A stretch of 64,000 bases of DNA from JAKAIY01 sp963809385 (GTDB lineage Bacteria > Chloroflexota > Ktedonobacteria > Ktedonobacterales > JADMIN01): NCBI GenBank assembly GCA_963809385.1, contig CAWEJL010000004.1:62001-126000 (forward strand), given 5' to 3'. The notes beneath the pieces are model-generated. The model was not told the origin of the DNA, ran no database searches, and worked only from the letters and a program-made list of their open reading frames with translations. Made by a program: the position numbers and the translations under genes. Shown piece after piece: positions 37,868 to 46,162 of the stretch; the first letter of the stretch is position 1, and each line of letters opens with the position of its first letter.

Positions 37868-39100
37868 TCAGGTCACCACGCTCGCCGCCTCATCGGGCGC
37901 TACGCTGATGTCATAGACCCAGTGCGGCGCCCGCTGGCGTATCACGCCCTCCGGCGCGGGTGGCTCGCCTGGCGATGGCCATACAGTCAGCCGCCAGGCC
38001 TTGGGGCCGAGTGGGCCGCGGGACTGATACGCCTCCGTCTGTTCGCGCACGAAGCGTTCCGCCGCCGTCCCGCCGAACGCCAGCAGCGCATGGGCGCGTT
38101 CGGAGAAGATCACCAGCGAGGGACCGTCCAGGCCGTCGCGGTAGAGGGCGTAGCGTCCGCGCGGGCGACCCAGTCCAACTGGGTTGGTCTGCCACAGGGT
38201 CAACATGCCCCCTGCCAACAGCGCCAGGCTGGGGATGAACCCTGGTCCAGGGCTGTCCCAGCGCAGCCGCCGTGAGGGCAGTTTCAGCGCCTCCGCCACG
38301 CGCGGCGCCAGTTCCTCCGCCCCTGGCCCGGTCAGGCTCCTGCGCCCACCAATGCGAACCAGTGGCGGCTGACCCGCGCCCGCGCCGCGCAGCCGCACGA
38401 AGCCGCAGAGCGCCCACGATTCGCTCACCAGCGCGCCGGCTCGCTTGCGCAGCGCGACGCTCACATCCGTCACGCCGAGCCAGAGCGGGGCTAGCAGCAC
38501 ACCGCCCGAGGCAAGCTGCTCGACCCACGCCGGACTGATGTCCCAGACACCGACGGTCGCCTCGATGCGGTCCCACGGCGCGCCCTCCGCCCAGCCCGCC
38601 CAGCCGTCACCCGCGATCACTCGCGCCCGCGCTGGAGAGTAGCCCGCCACCGCCAGATGCGCCGCCGCCTCGCTCGCCAGCTCCGGGTCCAATTCAATCG
38701 TCGTCACGCTGCCCACTGGCCCGACCAGCTCCGCCAGTAGCGCCGCGTTGTAGCCCGCGCCCGCGCCGATCTCCAGCACGCGCATGCCTGGTACGACGCG
38801 CAGCTGCTCCAGCATCATCGCTACGATCTCTGGCTGGGAGACCGAGCTGACCGTCGCGCCCTGCTCCCAGCGCGTCGCCACGGCCACGTTCTCATACGCC
38901 TCAGCGAGCGTGTTGCGCGGCAGGAACAGGTGGCGCGGCACGCTCAGCAGCGCCTGCTCCACCGCTGAGTCGTGGATCACGCCCGCCGTGCGCAGCCGTC
39001 CCACCATCTCCGCACGTAGGCGCGCCGCCTCCACCTCGTCCGCCGCGGTGAGTGGCGGCGCGCCTTGCTGAAGCTGGCGATGATCTGGCTCAGGTCGCAT
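37868..39100 (-). CDS. Protein-L-isoaspartate O-methyltransferase-like protein
   Basis: A 410-residue protein whose first 230 residues match PCMT enzymes that repair isoaspartyl damage. It reads SVPRHLFLPRNTLAEAYENVAVAT, TVSSVSQPEIVAMMLEQL, VLEIGAGAGYNAALLAELVG (SAM motif I), TTIELDPELA and VIAGDGWAGWAEGAPWDRIEAT. A C-terminal extension of about 170 residues of unknown role is unlike classical PCMT (about 210 residues) and is seen in actinobacterial and Chloroflexota-type long forms. AAGGAGG lies eight bases before the ATG. It converges on the HtrA-like gene with a nine-base gap. Confidence 0.8.
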   Translation of the reverse strand: MRPEPDHRQLQQGAPPLTAADEVEAARLRAEMVGRLRTAGVIHDSAVEQALLSVPRHLFLPRNTLAEAYENVAVATRWEQGATVSSVSQPEIVAMMLEQLRVVPGMRVLEIGAGAGYNAALLAELVGPVGSVTTIELDPELASEAAAHLAVAGYSPARARVIAGDGWAGWAEGAPWDRIEATVGVWDISPAWVEQLASGGVLLAPLWLGVTDVSVALRKRAGALVSESWALCGFVRLRGAGAGQPPLVRIGGRRSLTGPGAEELAPRVAEALKLPSRRLRWDSPGPGFIPSLALLAGGMLTLWQTNPVGLGRPRGRYALYRDGLDGPSLVIFSERAHALLAFGGTAAERFVREQTEAYQSRGPLGPKAWRLTVWPSPGEPPAPEGVIRQRAPHWVYDISVAPDEAASVVT

Positions 39101-39243
39101 ATCCTCGACCTCCTTGAAATGAATGCGGGCGCTGACTGGCTCCGTCTATGGCAGCGTGAATGGCTCCTCAGCTCCGGCTCGTTGCTCCCGTCGCAGGTGC
39201 TCGCGATAGAGCATATCGAGAAATGAGACTGGTGTCAGGTAGG

Positions 39244-39627
39244 TTACTCCAGCGAACACGCCGCCTGGGGAAAGTCAGACGTGTTATGGGAAACCACGTA
39301 TGCCGCTCGTCCAACGAGGGCTGTCGCGAGCAGCGGCTCATCATCTGGATCACGCAACCAGTCCCGATAATTGCCTCCTTCGAGCCGGGTATAGTCCACG
39401 ATGACGGCGATTTGGGAAAGCTCACGAGTCAGGGCGTTAATACGCTCGCGGTAGCGCGCCCGTTCGAGGCCCTGCTTGATAGCCCATTCCGTTCGCAACC
39501 GGGTCAACTCGGCGATCAGGAACGAACTCCACACCATCGTATACACGCTTTTGCTGGCTAGAAAGACCAATTCATGTCGCGCTGGCCCCAGCAAAGCGGA
39601 TGTATCGAGTACCGCCCGGTGCTTCAT
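39244..39627 (-). CDS. PIN-domain toxin-like ribonuclease
   Basis: A 127-residue PIN protein with four acidic positions: D8 (LDTSALLGP), E40 (LIAELTRLR), the DPDDEPLLATAL pair and D in VSHNTSDFP. PIN toxins cleave RNA in a metal-dependent way. Its start overlaps the stop of the upstream HTH gene (ATGA), the coupled arrangement of toxin-antitoxin pairs. The family resembles the putative toxin COG2405/VapC-like set; target RNA unknown. Confidence 0.8.
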   Translation of the reverse strand: MKHRAVLDTSALLGPARHELVFLASKSVYTMVWSSFLIAELTRLRTEWAIKQGLERARYRERINALTRELSQIAVIVDYTRLEGGNYRDWLRDPDDEPLLATALVGRAAYVVSHNTSDFPQAACSLE

Positions 39628-40049
39628 TCGCTGGCCTTACCGGCGCTTGCGTTTCCATCCTGCCGCGTCCAGGGTGGTCGTTTGCGTCCAGCGCGCACCT
39701 CCTCGACAATCTGGTCTACGGGGGGCAGCGGCTCGATGCCCCGCATCGCGCGCGCCAGAGGGAGATACTCTTCCAGCGCGGCGCGCGGAATGACGATGCG
39801 GCCACCGAGGCGATATCCCGCGAGCAGCCCGCGCGCGACCCAGTTCTTGATAGTTTGGGCCGTTACGCCGATCAGGCGAGCCGCCTCAGTTGTCGTGTAG
39901 AACCCGCGACCCTCCTCAGGCGCACGTGTCTCCTCTACCGACTCGATCAATTCACTGACGACGCGCGCTTCCTCACCCAGCCCTAGTTCTTCGAGCCGTT
40001 GCCGTGCGTCCAAGGCGCGCTCCAGAAGCCGCTTCACATCCGTGGCCAT
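39624..40049 (-). CDS. Helix-turn-helix antitoxin-like protein
   Basis: A 141-residue protein with an excisionase/MerR-like HTH in the middle (TTEAARLIGVTAQTIKNWVARGLLAGYRLGGRIVIP). A coiled N-terminus (RLLERALDARQRLEELGLGEEARV) precedes it and a basic C-terminal tail follows. Its stop overlaps the PIN gene by four bases. It most probably binds the operator and neutralises the PIN protein. A TATACT-like -10 lies in the AT-rich 130 bases upstream, consistent with autoregulation; no clear operator was found. Confidence 0.75.
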   Translation of the reverse strand: MATDVKRLLERALDARQRLEELGLGEEARVVSELIESVEETRAPEEGRGFYTTTEAARLIGVTAQTIKNWVARGLLAGYRLGGRIVIPRAALEEYLPLARAMRGIEPLPPVDQIVEEVRAGRKRPPWTRQDGNASAGKASE

Positions 40050-40183
40050 GCCGAACCCCTCAGCGCATCTCGCATCGCGTTACGTTATGCTGGCGAATTT
40101 GCGTTTTTTGCGCTTTTGTCCAGCTAGTATACCATAACACGACGGTGGAACGGCTGGTGAGCGCCAGGGGTAAAACGGCCGCT

Positions 40184-42571
40184 TTAGCCCTGGCGGCCCA
40201 GCGCCTCCGCCACCTGCTCGGCGTCGCTGGCGCCCAGCGCGGTGGCCAGGCCGCCGCGCCAGGCCGCGCGCAGCTCGTCCACCGGCGCGTCGAGGACGCC
40301 CGCGATGGTCAGCCGGTCGCCACCGGAGACGCCCAGGCGGGTCAGCGGGACGCTATGCGCGCTGGCTAGCGCCTCCAGTTCCGCGTAGCGGTCGGCGGCG
40401 ACGGAAACGATGATGCGCGAAGGCGCCTCGCCGTAGAGCGCGGCCAGGGTGGTCAGCGCGTCGCTTTCCGCGCTAGCGGGGAGCGCCGCCTCGCCGCGTA
40501 GGCCGATATTCGACCAGATCGCGCATTCCGCCAGCGCCACCGCCAGCCCGCCGTCCGAGCAGTCGTGCGCCGAGCGGATCAGCCCGGCTTCGATGCCCGC
40601 CAGCGTCGCGGCCTGGACGGCGCGCTCGCGGTCGAGGTCCAGCAGCGGCGGGTGGCCGGCCACCGTCTCGTGGATCGCCGCGAGGTAGGAGGAGCCGCCT
40701 AGCTCGCCTGGATCAGCGGACCAGGCGCCGAGCAGCGCCACCACATCGCCCTCGCCACGCCAGGCGCTGGGGGTCGGCGCGCGGCCCTCGATCAGGCCGA
40801 CCATGCCGACGACCGGCGTGGGGAAGATGCCCTGGCCGTAGCTCTCGTTGTAGAGACTGACATTGCCGGAGATGACCGGCGTTTCCAGCGCGGCGGCGGC
40901 GGCGGCCATGCCGTCAATCGCGCGCTCCATCTGGAAGTAGGCCGAGGGCTTCTCCGGCGCGCCGAAGTTGAGGCAGTTGGTCAGCGCCAGCGGACGCGCG
41001 CCGGTCACGACGCAGTTGCGCGCCGCCTCGGCCACCGCCAGCGCGCCGCCGTTGAATGGGTCGAGGTAGGTCAGGCGCCCGTTGCCATCGGTCGAGAGCG
41101 CCAGGATTTTCAGCTTGTCCACGGGCGCGACGCCGGTCGCCTGGAGCGCCGGGTCATCCGAAGGCGGCGGGACGCGCAGCGCGGCGGCGTCGCTGCCTGG
41201 GCCGATGACGGTGTTCGTGCCGACCATCGTGTCGTAGGTGCGGTAGACATCCTCGCGGCTGCACAGATCGGGCGAGGCCAGCAGGCGGGTCAGCGCGTCA
41301 TTCGCGCTGGGCAGGTCGCCGCGCAGTGTCTCGTAATCGAAGGCCCACAGGTCGCGCAGCTCTGGGGGCTCGACGCCGACGCGGGTGTAGCTCGGCGTGC
41401 GGTCGGTCAGGTACTCAGTCGGAATCTCGGCGACGATCTCGTCGCCTTCACGCACGCGGATCACGCGCTCGGCGATCACCTGGCCGATGACGGCGGAGCG
41501 CAGGCCCCACTTCGCGAAGAGCTTGCGCACGTCGTCCTCATGCCCGGCCTTCGCCACCACCAGCATGCGCTCCTGTGACTCCGAGAGCATGATGTCGTAG
41601 GGCGTCATGCCCGCTTCGCGCCGGGGAACCTTCAGCACGTCCAGCTCGATGCCGGATTCGCCCTTGTGCGCGCTTTCCACGGTGCTGCTGGTCATGCCCG
41701 CCGCGCCGAGGTCCTGCATGCCGACGATCCAGTTGGTGTCGCGCAGTTCCAGGCAGGCCTCCATCAGCAGCTTCTCGGTGAACGGGTCGCCGACCTGTAC
41801 GGCGGGGCGCCGCTCCTCGGAGGACTCGTCCAGCTCGACGGAGGCGAAGGTGGCGCCGTGGATGCCGTCGCGGCCCGTCGCCGCGCCCACCACCAGCACC
41901 GGATTGCCCGCGCCCGACGCCTTGGCCGGGATCAGCTTGCCCGACTCGATCAGCCCGACGCACATCGCGTTGACCAGCGGATTGCCGCTGTAGCTCTCGT
42001 CGAAGTAGATCTCACCCGCGACGGTCGGGATGCCCAGGCAGTTGCCGTAGCCGCCGACGCCGTCGACGATGCCGTGGAAGAGGTAGCGGTTGCGCGGCGT
42101 GGTCAGCGGGCCGAAGCGCAGCGAGTCCAGCAGGGCGACGGGCCGCGCGCCCATCGTGAAGATGTCGCGCACGATGCCGCCGACCCCGGTGGCCGCGCCC
42201 TGGTAGGGCTCGATGGCGCTGGGGTGGTTGTGGCTCTCGATCTTGAAGACCACCGCCTGCCCATCGCCGATGTCCACCGCGCCGGCGTTCTCCTCGCCGA
42301 CCTTGAGCAGCACGCGCTCGCCGGTGGAGGGGAAGCGCTTGAGCAGCGGGCGGCTGTTCTTGTAGCCGCAGTGCTCGCTCCACATCGCGCCGAAGAGGCC
42401 CAGCTCCAGCCGGTTGGGCGCGCGGCCCAGCAACTCGACGACCCAGGTGTACTCCTGGCGGTTGAGCGCCACCTCATCCAGCGCGCGCTGGTCAATCTCG
42501 AACGCTTCGGGCGGGATGGCGGACGGCGTCGTGGACGGCTGCTCGGTGGATGGCGGCGTATCGCTGGTCAC
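40184..42571 (-). CDS. purL: Phosphoribosylformylglycinamidine synthase subunit II
   Basis: A 795-residue PurL of the small (multi-subunit) type. It converts FGAR to FGAM in purine synthesis with ammonia supplied by PurQ and PurS, neither of which is in the window. Motifs: LGLFGAMWSEHCGYKNSRPLLKRFP, ESHNHPSAIEPYQGAATGVGGIVRDIFTMGARPVALLDSLRFG, LGVPTVAGEIYFD-like (LGIPTVAGEIYFD), GAAGMTSSTVES and SAHDCSDGGLAVALAECA. The N-terminal 20 residues are low-complexity Ser/Thr/Pro. A tandem palindromic repeat lies about 40 bases upstream of the start. Confidence 0.95.
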   Translation of the reverse strand: MTSDTPPSTEQPSTTPSAIPPEAFEIDQRALDEVALNRQEYTWVVELLGRAPNRLELGLFGAMWSEHCGYKNSRPLLKRFPSTGERVLLKVGEENAGAVDIGDGQAVVFKIESHNHPSAIEPYQGAATGVGGIVRDIFTMGARPVALLDSLRFGPLTTPRNRYLFHGIVDGVGGYGNCLGIPTVAGEIYFDESYSGNPLVNAMCVGLIESGKLIPAKASGAGNPVLVVGAATGRDGIHGATFASVELDESSEERRPAVQVGDPFTEKLLMEACLELRDTNWIVGMQDLGAAGMTSSTVESAHKGESGIELDVLKVPRREAGMTPYDIMLSESQERMLVVAKAGHEDDVRKLFAKWGLRSAVIGQVIAERVIRVREGDEIVAEIPTEYLTDRTPSYTRVGVEPPELRDLWAFDYETLRGDLPSANDALTRLLASPDLCSREDVYRTYDTMVGTNTVIGPGSDAAALRVPPPSDDPALQATGVAPVDKLKILALSTDGNGRLTYLDPFNGGALAVAEAARNCVVTGARPLALTNCLNFGAPEKPSAYFQMERAIDGMAAAAAALETPVISGNVSLYNESYGQGIFPTPVVGMVGLIEGRAPTPSAWRGEGDVVALLGAWSADPGELGGSSYLAAIHETVAGHPPLLDLDRERAVQAATLAGIEAGLIRSAHDCSDGGLAVALAECAIWSNIGLRGEAALPASAESDALTTLAALYGEAPSRIIVSVAADRYAELEALASAHSVPLTRLGVSGGDRLTIAGVLDAPVDELRAAWRGGLATALGASDAEQVAEALGRQG

Positions 42572-42611
42572 GGATGTGGCTCCTCATATGGTGGGCGCTG
42601 GCGGGCGCGGC

Positions 42612-42643
42612 ATGGCGTGAATCACGTATGGCGTGAATCACGT
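42612..42643. promoter_or_regulatory. Tandem palindromic operator-like repeat upstream of purL
   Basis: Two exact 16-bp copies of ATGGCGTGAATCACGT (42612-42627 and 42628-42643). Each contains the 11-bp palindrome CGTGAATCACG, spaced 16 bases centre to centre. Position just before purL suggests a regulator site. Confidence 0.5.
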
Positions 42644-42794
42644 CAAGAGACACTCCAGTATACCGCCCAGCGCGCCCGCGCGGTTGCGCTCACGCTATCT
42701 GCTATCATGACCGGCGGTATGGTATAAGGTTGTGGGGTGAGCTGGCTGTTCTGTCACGCGAGCTTGCCCTGGATAGTAGGAAGGAGCCGTGTAT

Positions 42795-43508
42795 ATGGAC
42801 ATGACGACCTACAGCCTCTATCTGGAGTCTGGCCCCAAGCGGCGCAAGACGATGGTCCATGTGATGGACCTGCTGGGCTGCGTCGCCACTGGCCCGACCA
42901 CCGAGGAGGCGCTGGTCGCCACGCCGGAGGCCATCCGCGCCTACCTGCGCTTCCTGGCCCGCCATGGTGAGCCGGTCGCGCCTGATGCGCCTTTCGAGAC
43001 GGTGGTTGCCGAGCATATCACCGAGGGCGACTGGCTGGGCAATGGCTCGCCGTACATCGTCTTTGGCCCTGACCTGGAGTCGCTGACAGATGCCGAGATC
43101 GAGGCCTGCCTGAACCGTGCGCGCTGGCTCTGCGACGACCTTGCGGACTGGCTCGCCCGCCATACCAGCGACGAGCTGGATGCGTCCCCTCCGGACGGTG
43201 GCGGCCGTACTGCCCGCGCCATCGCGCTGCATGTGCTGGGCGCCGAAGGCGCTTATCTGGCATCCGCGTTGGGTGGCGCGCCCGGCTTCTCGCGTCTGCA
43301 CACCGCCGCCGAGCGCGGCGAGATCGCCCTGCCGGACGCGTTGCGCCGCGCGGGCGAGATGGTGGCCGAGCGCGCCCGCGCCACGACGCCGGAGGAGCGC
43401 GCCGCCGTTCGCCAGCTCCCCGCCGGCCCGCGCACCTTCCACAAAGCCATTCGCCGCACGCTGGAGCATAGCTGGGAGCACTTGGCCGAGCTTGAGCGAC
43501 GGGGATGA
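42795..43508 (+). CDS. HicB-like / DinB-like fusion protein
   Basis: A 237-residue protein. The first 70 residues resemble HicB antitoxins (YSLYLESGPKRRKTMVHVMDLLGCVATGPTTEEALVATPEAIRAYLRFL). The rest resembles a DinB/YfiT-type four-helix bundle with TARAIALHVLGAEGAYLASALG and a closing HSWEHLAELERRG; the His residues could form the metal site. ATG 42795 has AAGGAG eight bases upstream; GTG 42789 is an alternative. No HicA toxin is adjacent, so the HicB part may act as a small-molecule or protein-binding module. Function unknown. Confidence 0.7.
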   Translation: MDMTTYSLYLESGPKRRKTMVHVMDLLGCVATGPTTEEALVATPEAIRAYLRFLARHGEPVAPDAPFETVVAEHITEGDWLGNGSPYIVFGPDLESLTDAEIEACLNRARWLCDDLADWLARHTSDELDASPPDGGGRTARAIALHVLGAEGAYLASALGGAPGFSRLHTAAERGEIALPDALRRAGEMVAERARATTPEERAAVRQLPAGPRTFHKAIRRTLEHSWEHLAELERRG

Positions 43509-43523
43509 GCGCGGCTGGCGCGC

Positions 43524-43755
43524 GGGCGTCGTCTATTTGTGGCTGCATCACTTCGAGGCACAGGGGCTGGCCAGTCTGGAGGATCAGCCGCGAGCAGAAC
43601 AGCCACCGACCTTTACCCGTGAGTAGGCGGGTGAGATCGTCGTCTCCGCGTGGGCGCCACCCGCGATGAAACCGGAGAAGCCACGACCGCCCGCCCTTTC
43701 CTGTCCCCACGCGCATCTCGGCGTATCCCGGCCCTTTGTAGCATCTCGCCATTGA
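43524..43755 (+). pseudogene. Remnant of an IS630-type transposase
   Basis: One reading frame resembles the N-terminal HTH region of IS630 transposases: VVYLWLHHFEAQGLASLED, then QPRAEQPPTFTRE, an in-frame TAG (43624-43626) where a Gln would be expected, and AGEIVVSAWAPPAMKPEKP. It then degenerates and stops at 43755. No DDE residues, terminal repeats or second copy are present, so this is an inactive fragment. It sits directly after the HicB-DinB gene and extends its frame region without being part of it. Confidence 0.55.
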
Positions 43756-43915
43756 CCTGACAACGCCGCGCGAACACCCAATCAGCGTTTGTGGGAGCCA
43801 AGAGACAGGCAGCGCGCGAGGGAATGAGCATGCACAGGCTCCCTTCGTGGCCGCCATGAACCCGGGTGCGGCTTGACCCACCCACTGGATGAACGGGAGA
43901 TGGGAGAAGCGCCGC

Positions 43916-44500
43916 TCAACAGGCCGCCTTATCCATTTCTACCCCAGCTTGCGTAAGCTCTTTGTTCCCGTCTAAGAGCATGTCTGATCCCGCCTGGATT
44001 GATGAGACGTCGTTGCTATCGGCGCCTTGCTGGATAAGCGTCACGCCATCGTGAAAGTCAGTCATGGCCTCCCGCAAGCGCGCGTCCACAGCTTTCAAGC
44101 ACGGAGGAGCCGGGTGTTGGTCCAGGGTGGACTGGACACTGACTGTTGCGTCATGAATAGCTTGCAGGTCATTGCGACATACCGTATCGGTGATGTCTTT
44201 GTCGTTACAATCGTTGCCGAATTTATTGAAGGACTGGCCAAGGCTAGTTATCGCCGAAGTCACAGCGCCTATATAGGCTGGCGCTGACGCGTTTGAGACG
44301 GTGGGCGTTGGCGATGGCCGTGTGGTGGCGGTGGCGGTTGGACTCGCAGGGGCTGCGGTCCCGCCGCATGCCGCTACCATGCCGCCGATAAGGCCAATGA
44401 GGAGCAACGCCTCGGCGCTCCTGAGCGCCCGCTGCCAAATCTTGGGGTTCCTCTGTCCCGGCTGTTTCCGCTGCTCCAGGGATGGTGTGGCAGTAGGCAT
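43916..44500 (-). CDS. Putative lipoprotein with Thr/Pro linker
   Basis: A 194-residue protein with a basic N-terminus, a hydrophobic core (ALLLIGLIGGMVAA) and a lipobox ending at AACGG, followed by a Thr/Pro-rich spacer. The mature domain is helical with three Cys (NDCNDKD, DTVCRND, APPCLKAV) and a C-terminal Cys, suggesting disulfides. No family was recognised. AGGAG lies eight bases before ATG 44500. The secreted position is clear; the role is not. Confidence 0.7.
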   Translation of the reverse strand: MPTATPSLEQRKQPGQRNPKIWQRALRSAEALLLIGLIGGMVAACGGTAAPASPTATATTRPSPTPTVSNASAPAYIGAVTSAITSLGQSFNKFGNDCNDKDITDTVCRNDLQAIHDATVSVQSTLDQHPAPPCLKAVDARLREAMTDFHDGVTLIQQGADSNDVSSIQAGSDMLLDGNKELTQAGVEMDKAAC

Positions 44501-45018
44501 CACTAATTCTCCTTAAAGGCGCGACACGCCAATCAACGTTGCGGCAGGAATCAGTTTCACGGTAGGGGTGTGGTGGCGCTCGTCGTCCTTTATGCGTATG
44601 CGCCAACCCAAGAACTCATAGCGGCAGCGCGTCACAGCGTAATCACAGACAATCGCGCTTTCGTCACATCTCCATCACATCATCATTGTGCGCCTTGCGG
44701 CACAACAGGCTGACAGCGCGATCGGCAAGTGAGCGGAAAGGTGAGGCGTATTCAAGGAGGAGGCGCTTCGTGGGCCAGCGATTGCAGCTGGGAGCAGGCG
44801 CCATCCTAACGCTACACGCCCCCACACAGCGCGCCTCAGGCCGCGGATCACCCTCCTCAGTCCGCTCCCATCACCGTCCCCTGCGTCCCAGCCCGCGCAG
44901 GGCGTGACGCTCTCACCCATAAAGGTAGGAAACCCGCAACGCCAAAGCTTGGCAAGCGGTGTAGACCTTGGAAACAAAGCAGATTACTCTTCAAGGAAAA
45001 GACACTGAGAGGTCACGC
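44501..45018. other. Non-coding region before the broken Mrr gene
   Basis: About 500 bases with no credible gene. GAGAGG at 45007-45012 is the ribosome site for the following gene; a TTG at 44968 in the same frame lacks one. Confidence 0.4.
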
Positions 45019-45935
45019 ATGGGCACACCCAGCTTTCAAACAGTGATGTTGCCTATACTTCAATCCGTAAATGACCAGCAGGAGCACACGACACGTGATG
45101 TGATAGACACGGTTGCGGGTGAATTCGGGCTCTCTGACGAAGAGCGAGCGGAGCTTTTGCCAAGTGGACAGCAGCGCACTTTTGATAACCGTGTCAACTG
45201 GGCTATATCCTATCTAAAGCAAGCAGGAATCCTTGAGCGCACACGGCGAAGCGTCTTTCGCATTACGGAACGTGGACTTCAGGCATTGAGTCAGAATCCC
45301 GCTCGCATCGATGTCGCTTTTCTGAGCCAGTACCCCGAATTCAGAGAGTTCAGGGAGAGATCGCGCAGAGGGCGCAATGGACACCAGACTGTTGAAGAGC
45401 CAGATACTCAGCAGACTCCAGAGGAACTTCTGGAGGATGGGTACCAACGCATTCGATTGGAACTGGCGCAGGAACTCCTCTCGCGCATCATGGGATGCTC
45501 ATCCAGTTTCTTCGAGCGGTTGGTGGTCGAACTGCTCGTAAAAATGGGGTACGGCGGCTCGCGGAAAGATGCGGGCGAAGCGATCGGGCGCAGCGGTGAT
45601 GAGGGTATCGACGGCATCATCAAGGAGGACCGCCTCGGACTCGATACAATTTATAGTCCAGGCAAAGCGATGGCAAGGGACAGTTGGCAGACCAGACATT
45701 CATAGATTTGCTGGTGCGCTTCCTGGGGCAAAGAGCGAGGAAGGGCATCTTTATTACTACCTCAGTATTCTCTCGTGACGCGCGAGAGTATGCCAGGGTA
45801 GCATTGGACAGCAAGATTGTCCTGATCGATGGCGATCAACTGGCGCAACTCATGATTGACTACAATGTGGGCGTCAATAGCGCCACAGTTTACGAGATCA
45901 AGCGGATAGACTCTGATTACTTCTCAGAGGTCTAA
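45019..45935 (+). pseudogene. mrr: Mrr restriction endonuclease gene with two frame breaks
   Basis: After repair about 304 residues. The N-terminal winged-helix domain reads TPSFQTVMLPILQSVNDQQEHTTRDV and ERTRRSVFRITERGLQAL. The catalytic domain reads SSFFERLVVELLVKMGYGG, DEGIDGIIKEDRLGLDTIY | VQAKRWQGTVGRPDIHRFAGAL | GQRARKGIFITTSVFSRDA. The bars mark frame changes at 45652-45655 (one extra A) and at a G4 run 45725-45728. The PD-(D/E)XK residues (Asp in GIDG, Gln-Ala-Lys) survive. Base composition is lower in GC than the neighbours, fitting horizontal acquisition. Two breaks in one gene make real decay plausible, but sequence error cannot be excluded. Confidence 0.8.
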
Positions 45936-46162
45936 CCAAGAGAATAGCACCCCATTTATTCAACCAGGATGGCCACCAGGATGCCCCAGCTCCACCATTC
46001 ATGGCCGTGATCCCCCCACGCCACCGCTTGACAGAACACCGCCGCTGGCCGCAAAATACGCCCACAATCACCCGGCGCGGAGCGGCGCGACGGCGCGCGC
46101 TCCAGCACATCGCATGAGTCGCTCGCAAGCAGACGCCATCGCTGGCGCGGGAGGTGATCCCC

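Noticed and set aside
41666..42727. Long open frame opposite purL
   Set aside because: Arg/Ala/His-rich composition with no motif, lying antisense to a well-conserved gene. It is a product of high GC, as are similar antisense frames over the Rad50-like, malic enzyme and chemoreceptor genes.
43509..43755. C-terminal extension of the HicB-DinB gene
   Set aside because: The transposase-like frame (phase of 43524) differs from that of the HicB-DinB gene, which ends with its own TGA at 43508.
44675..44977. Small minus-strand gene upstream of the Mrr relic
   Set aside because: No ribosome site, no motif, and Arg/Cys-rich composition typical of chance frames.
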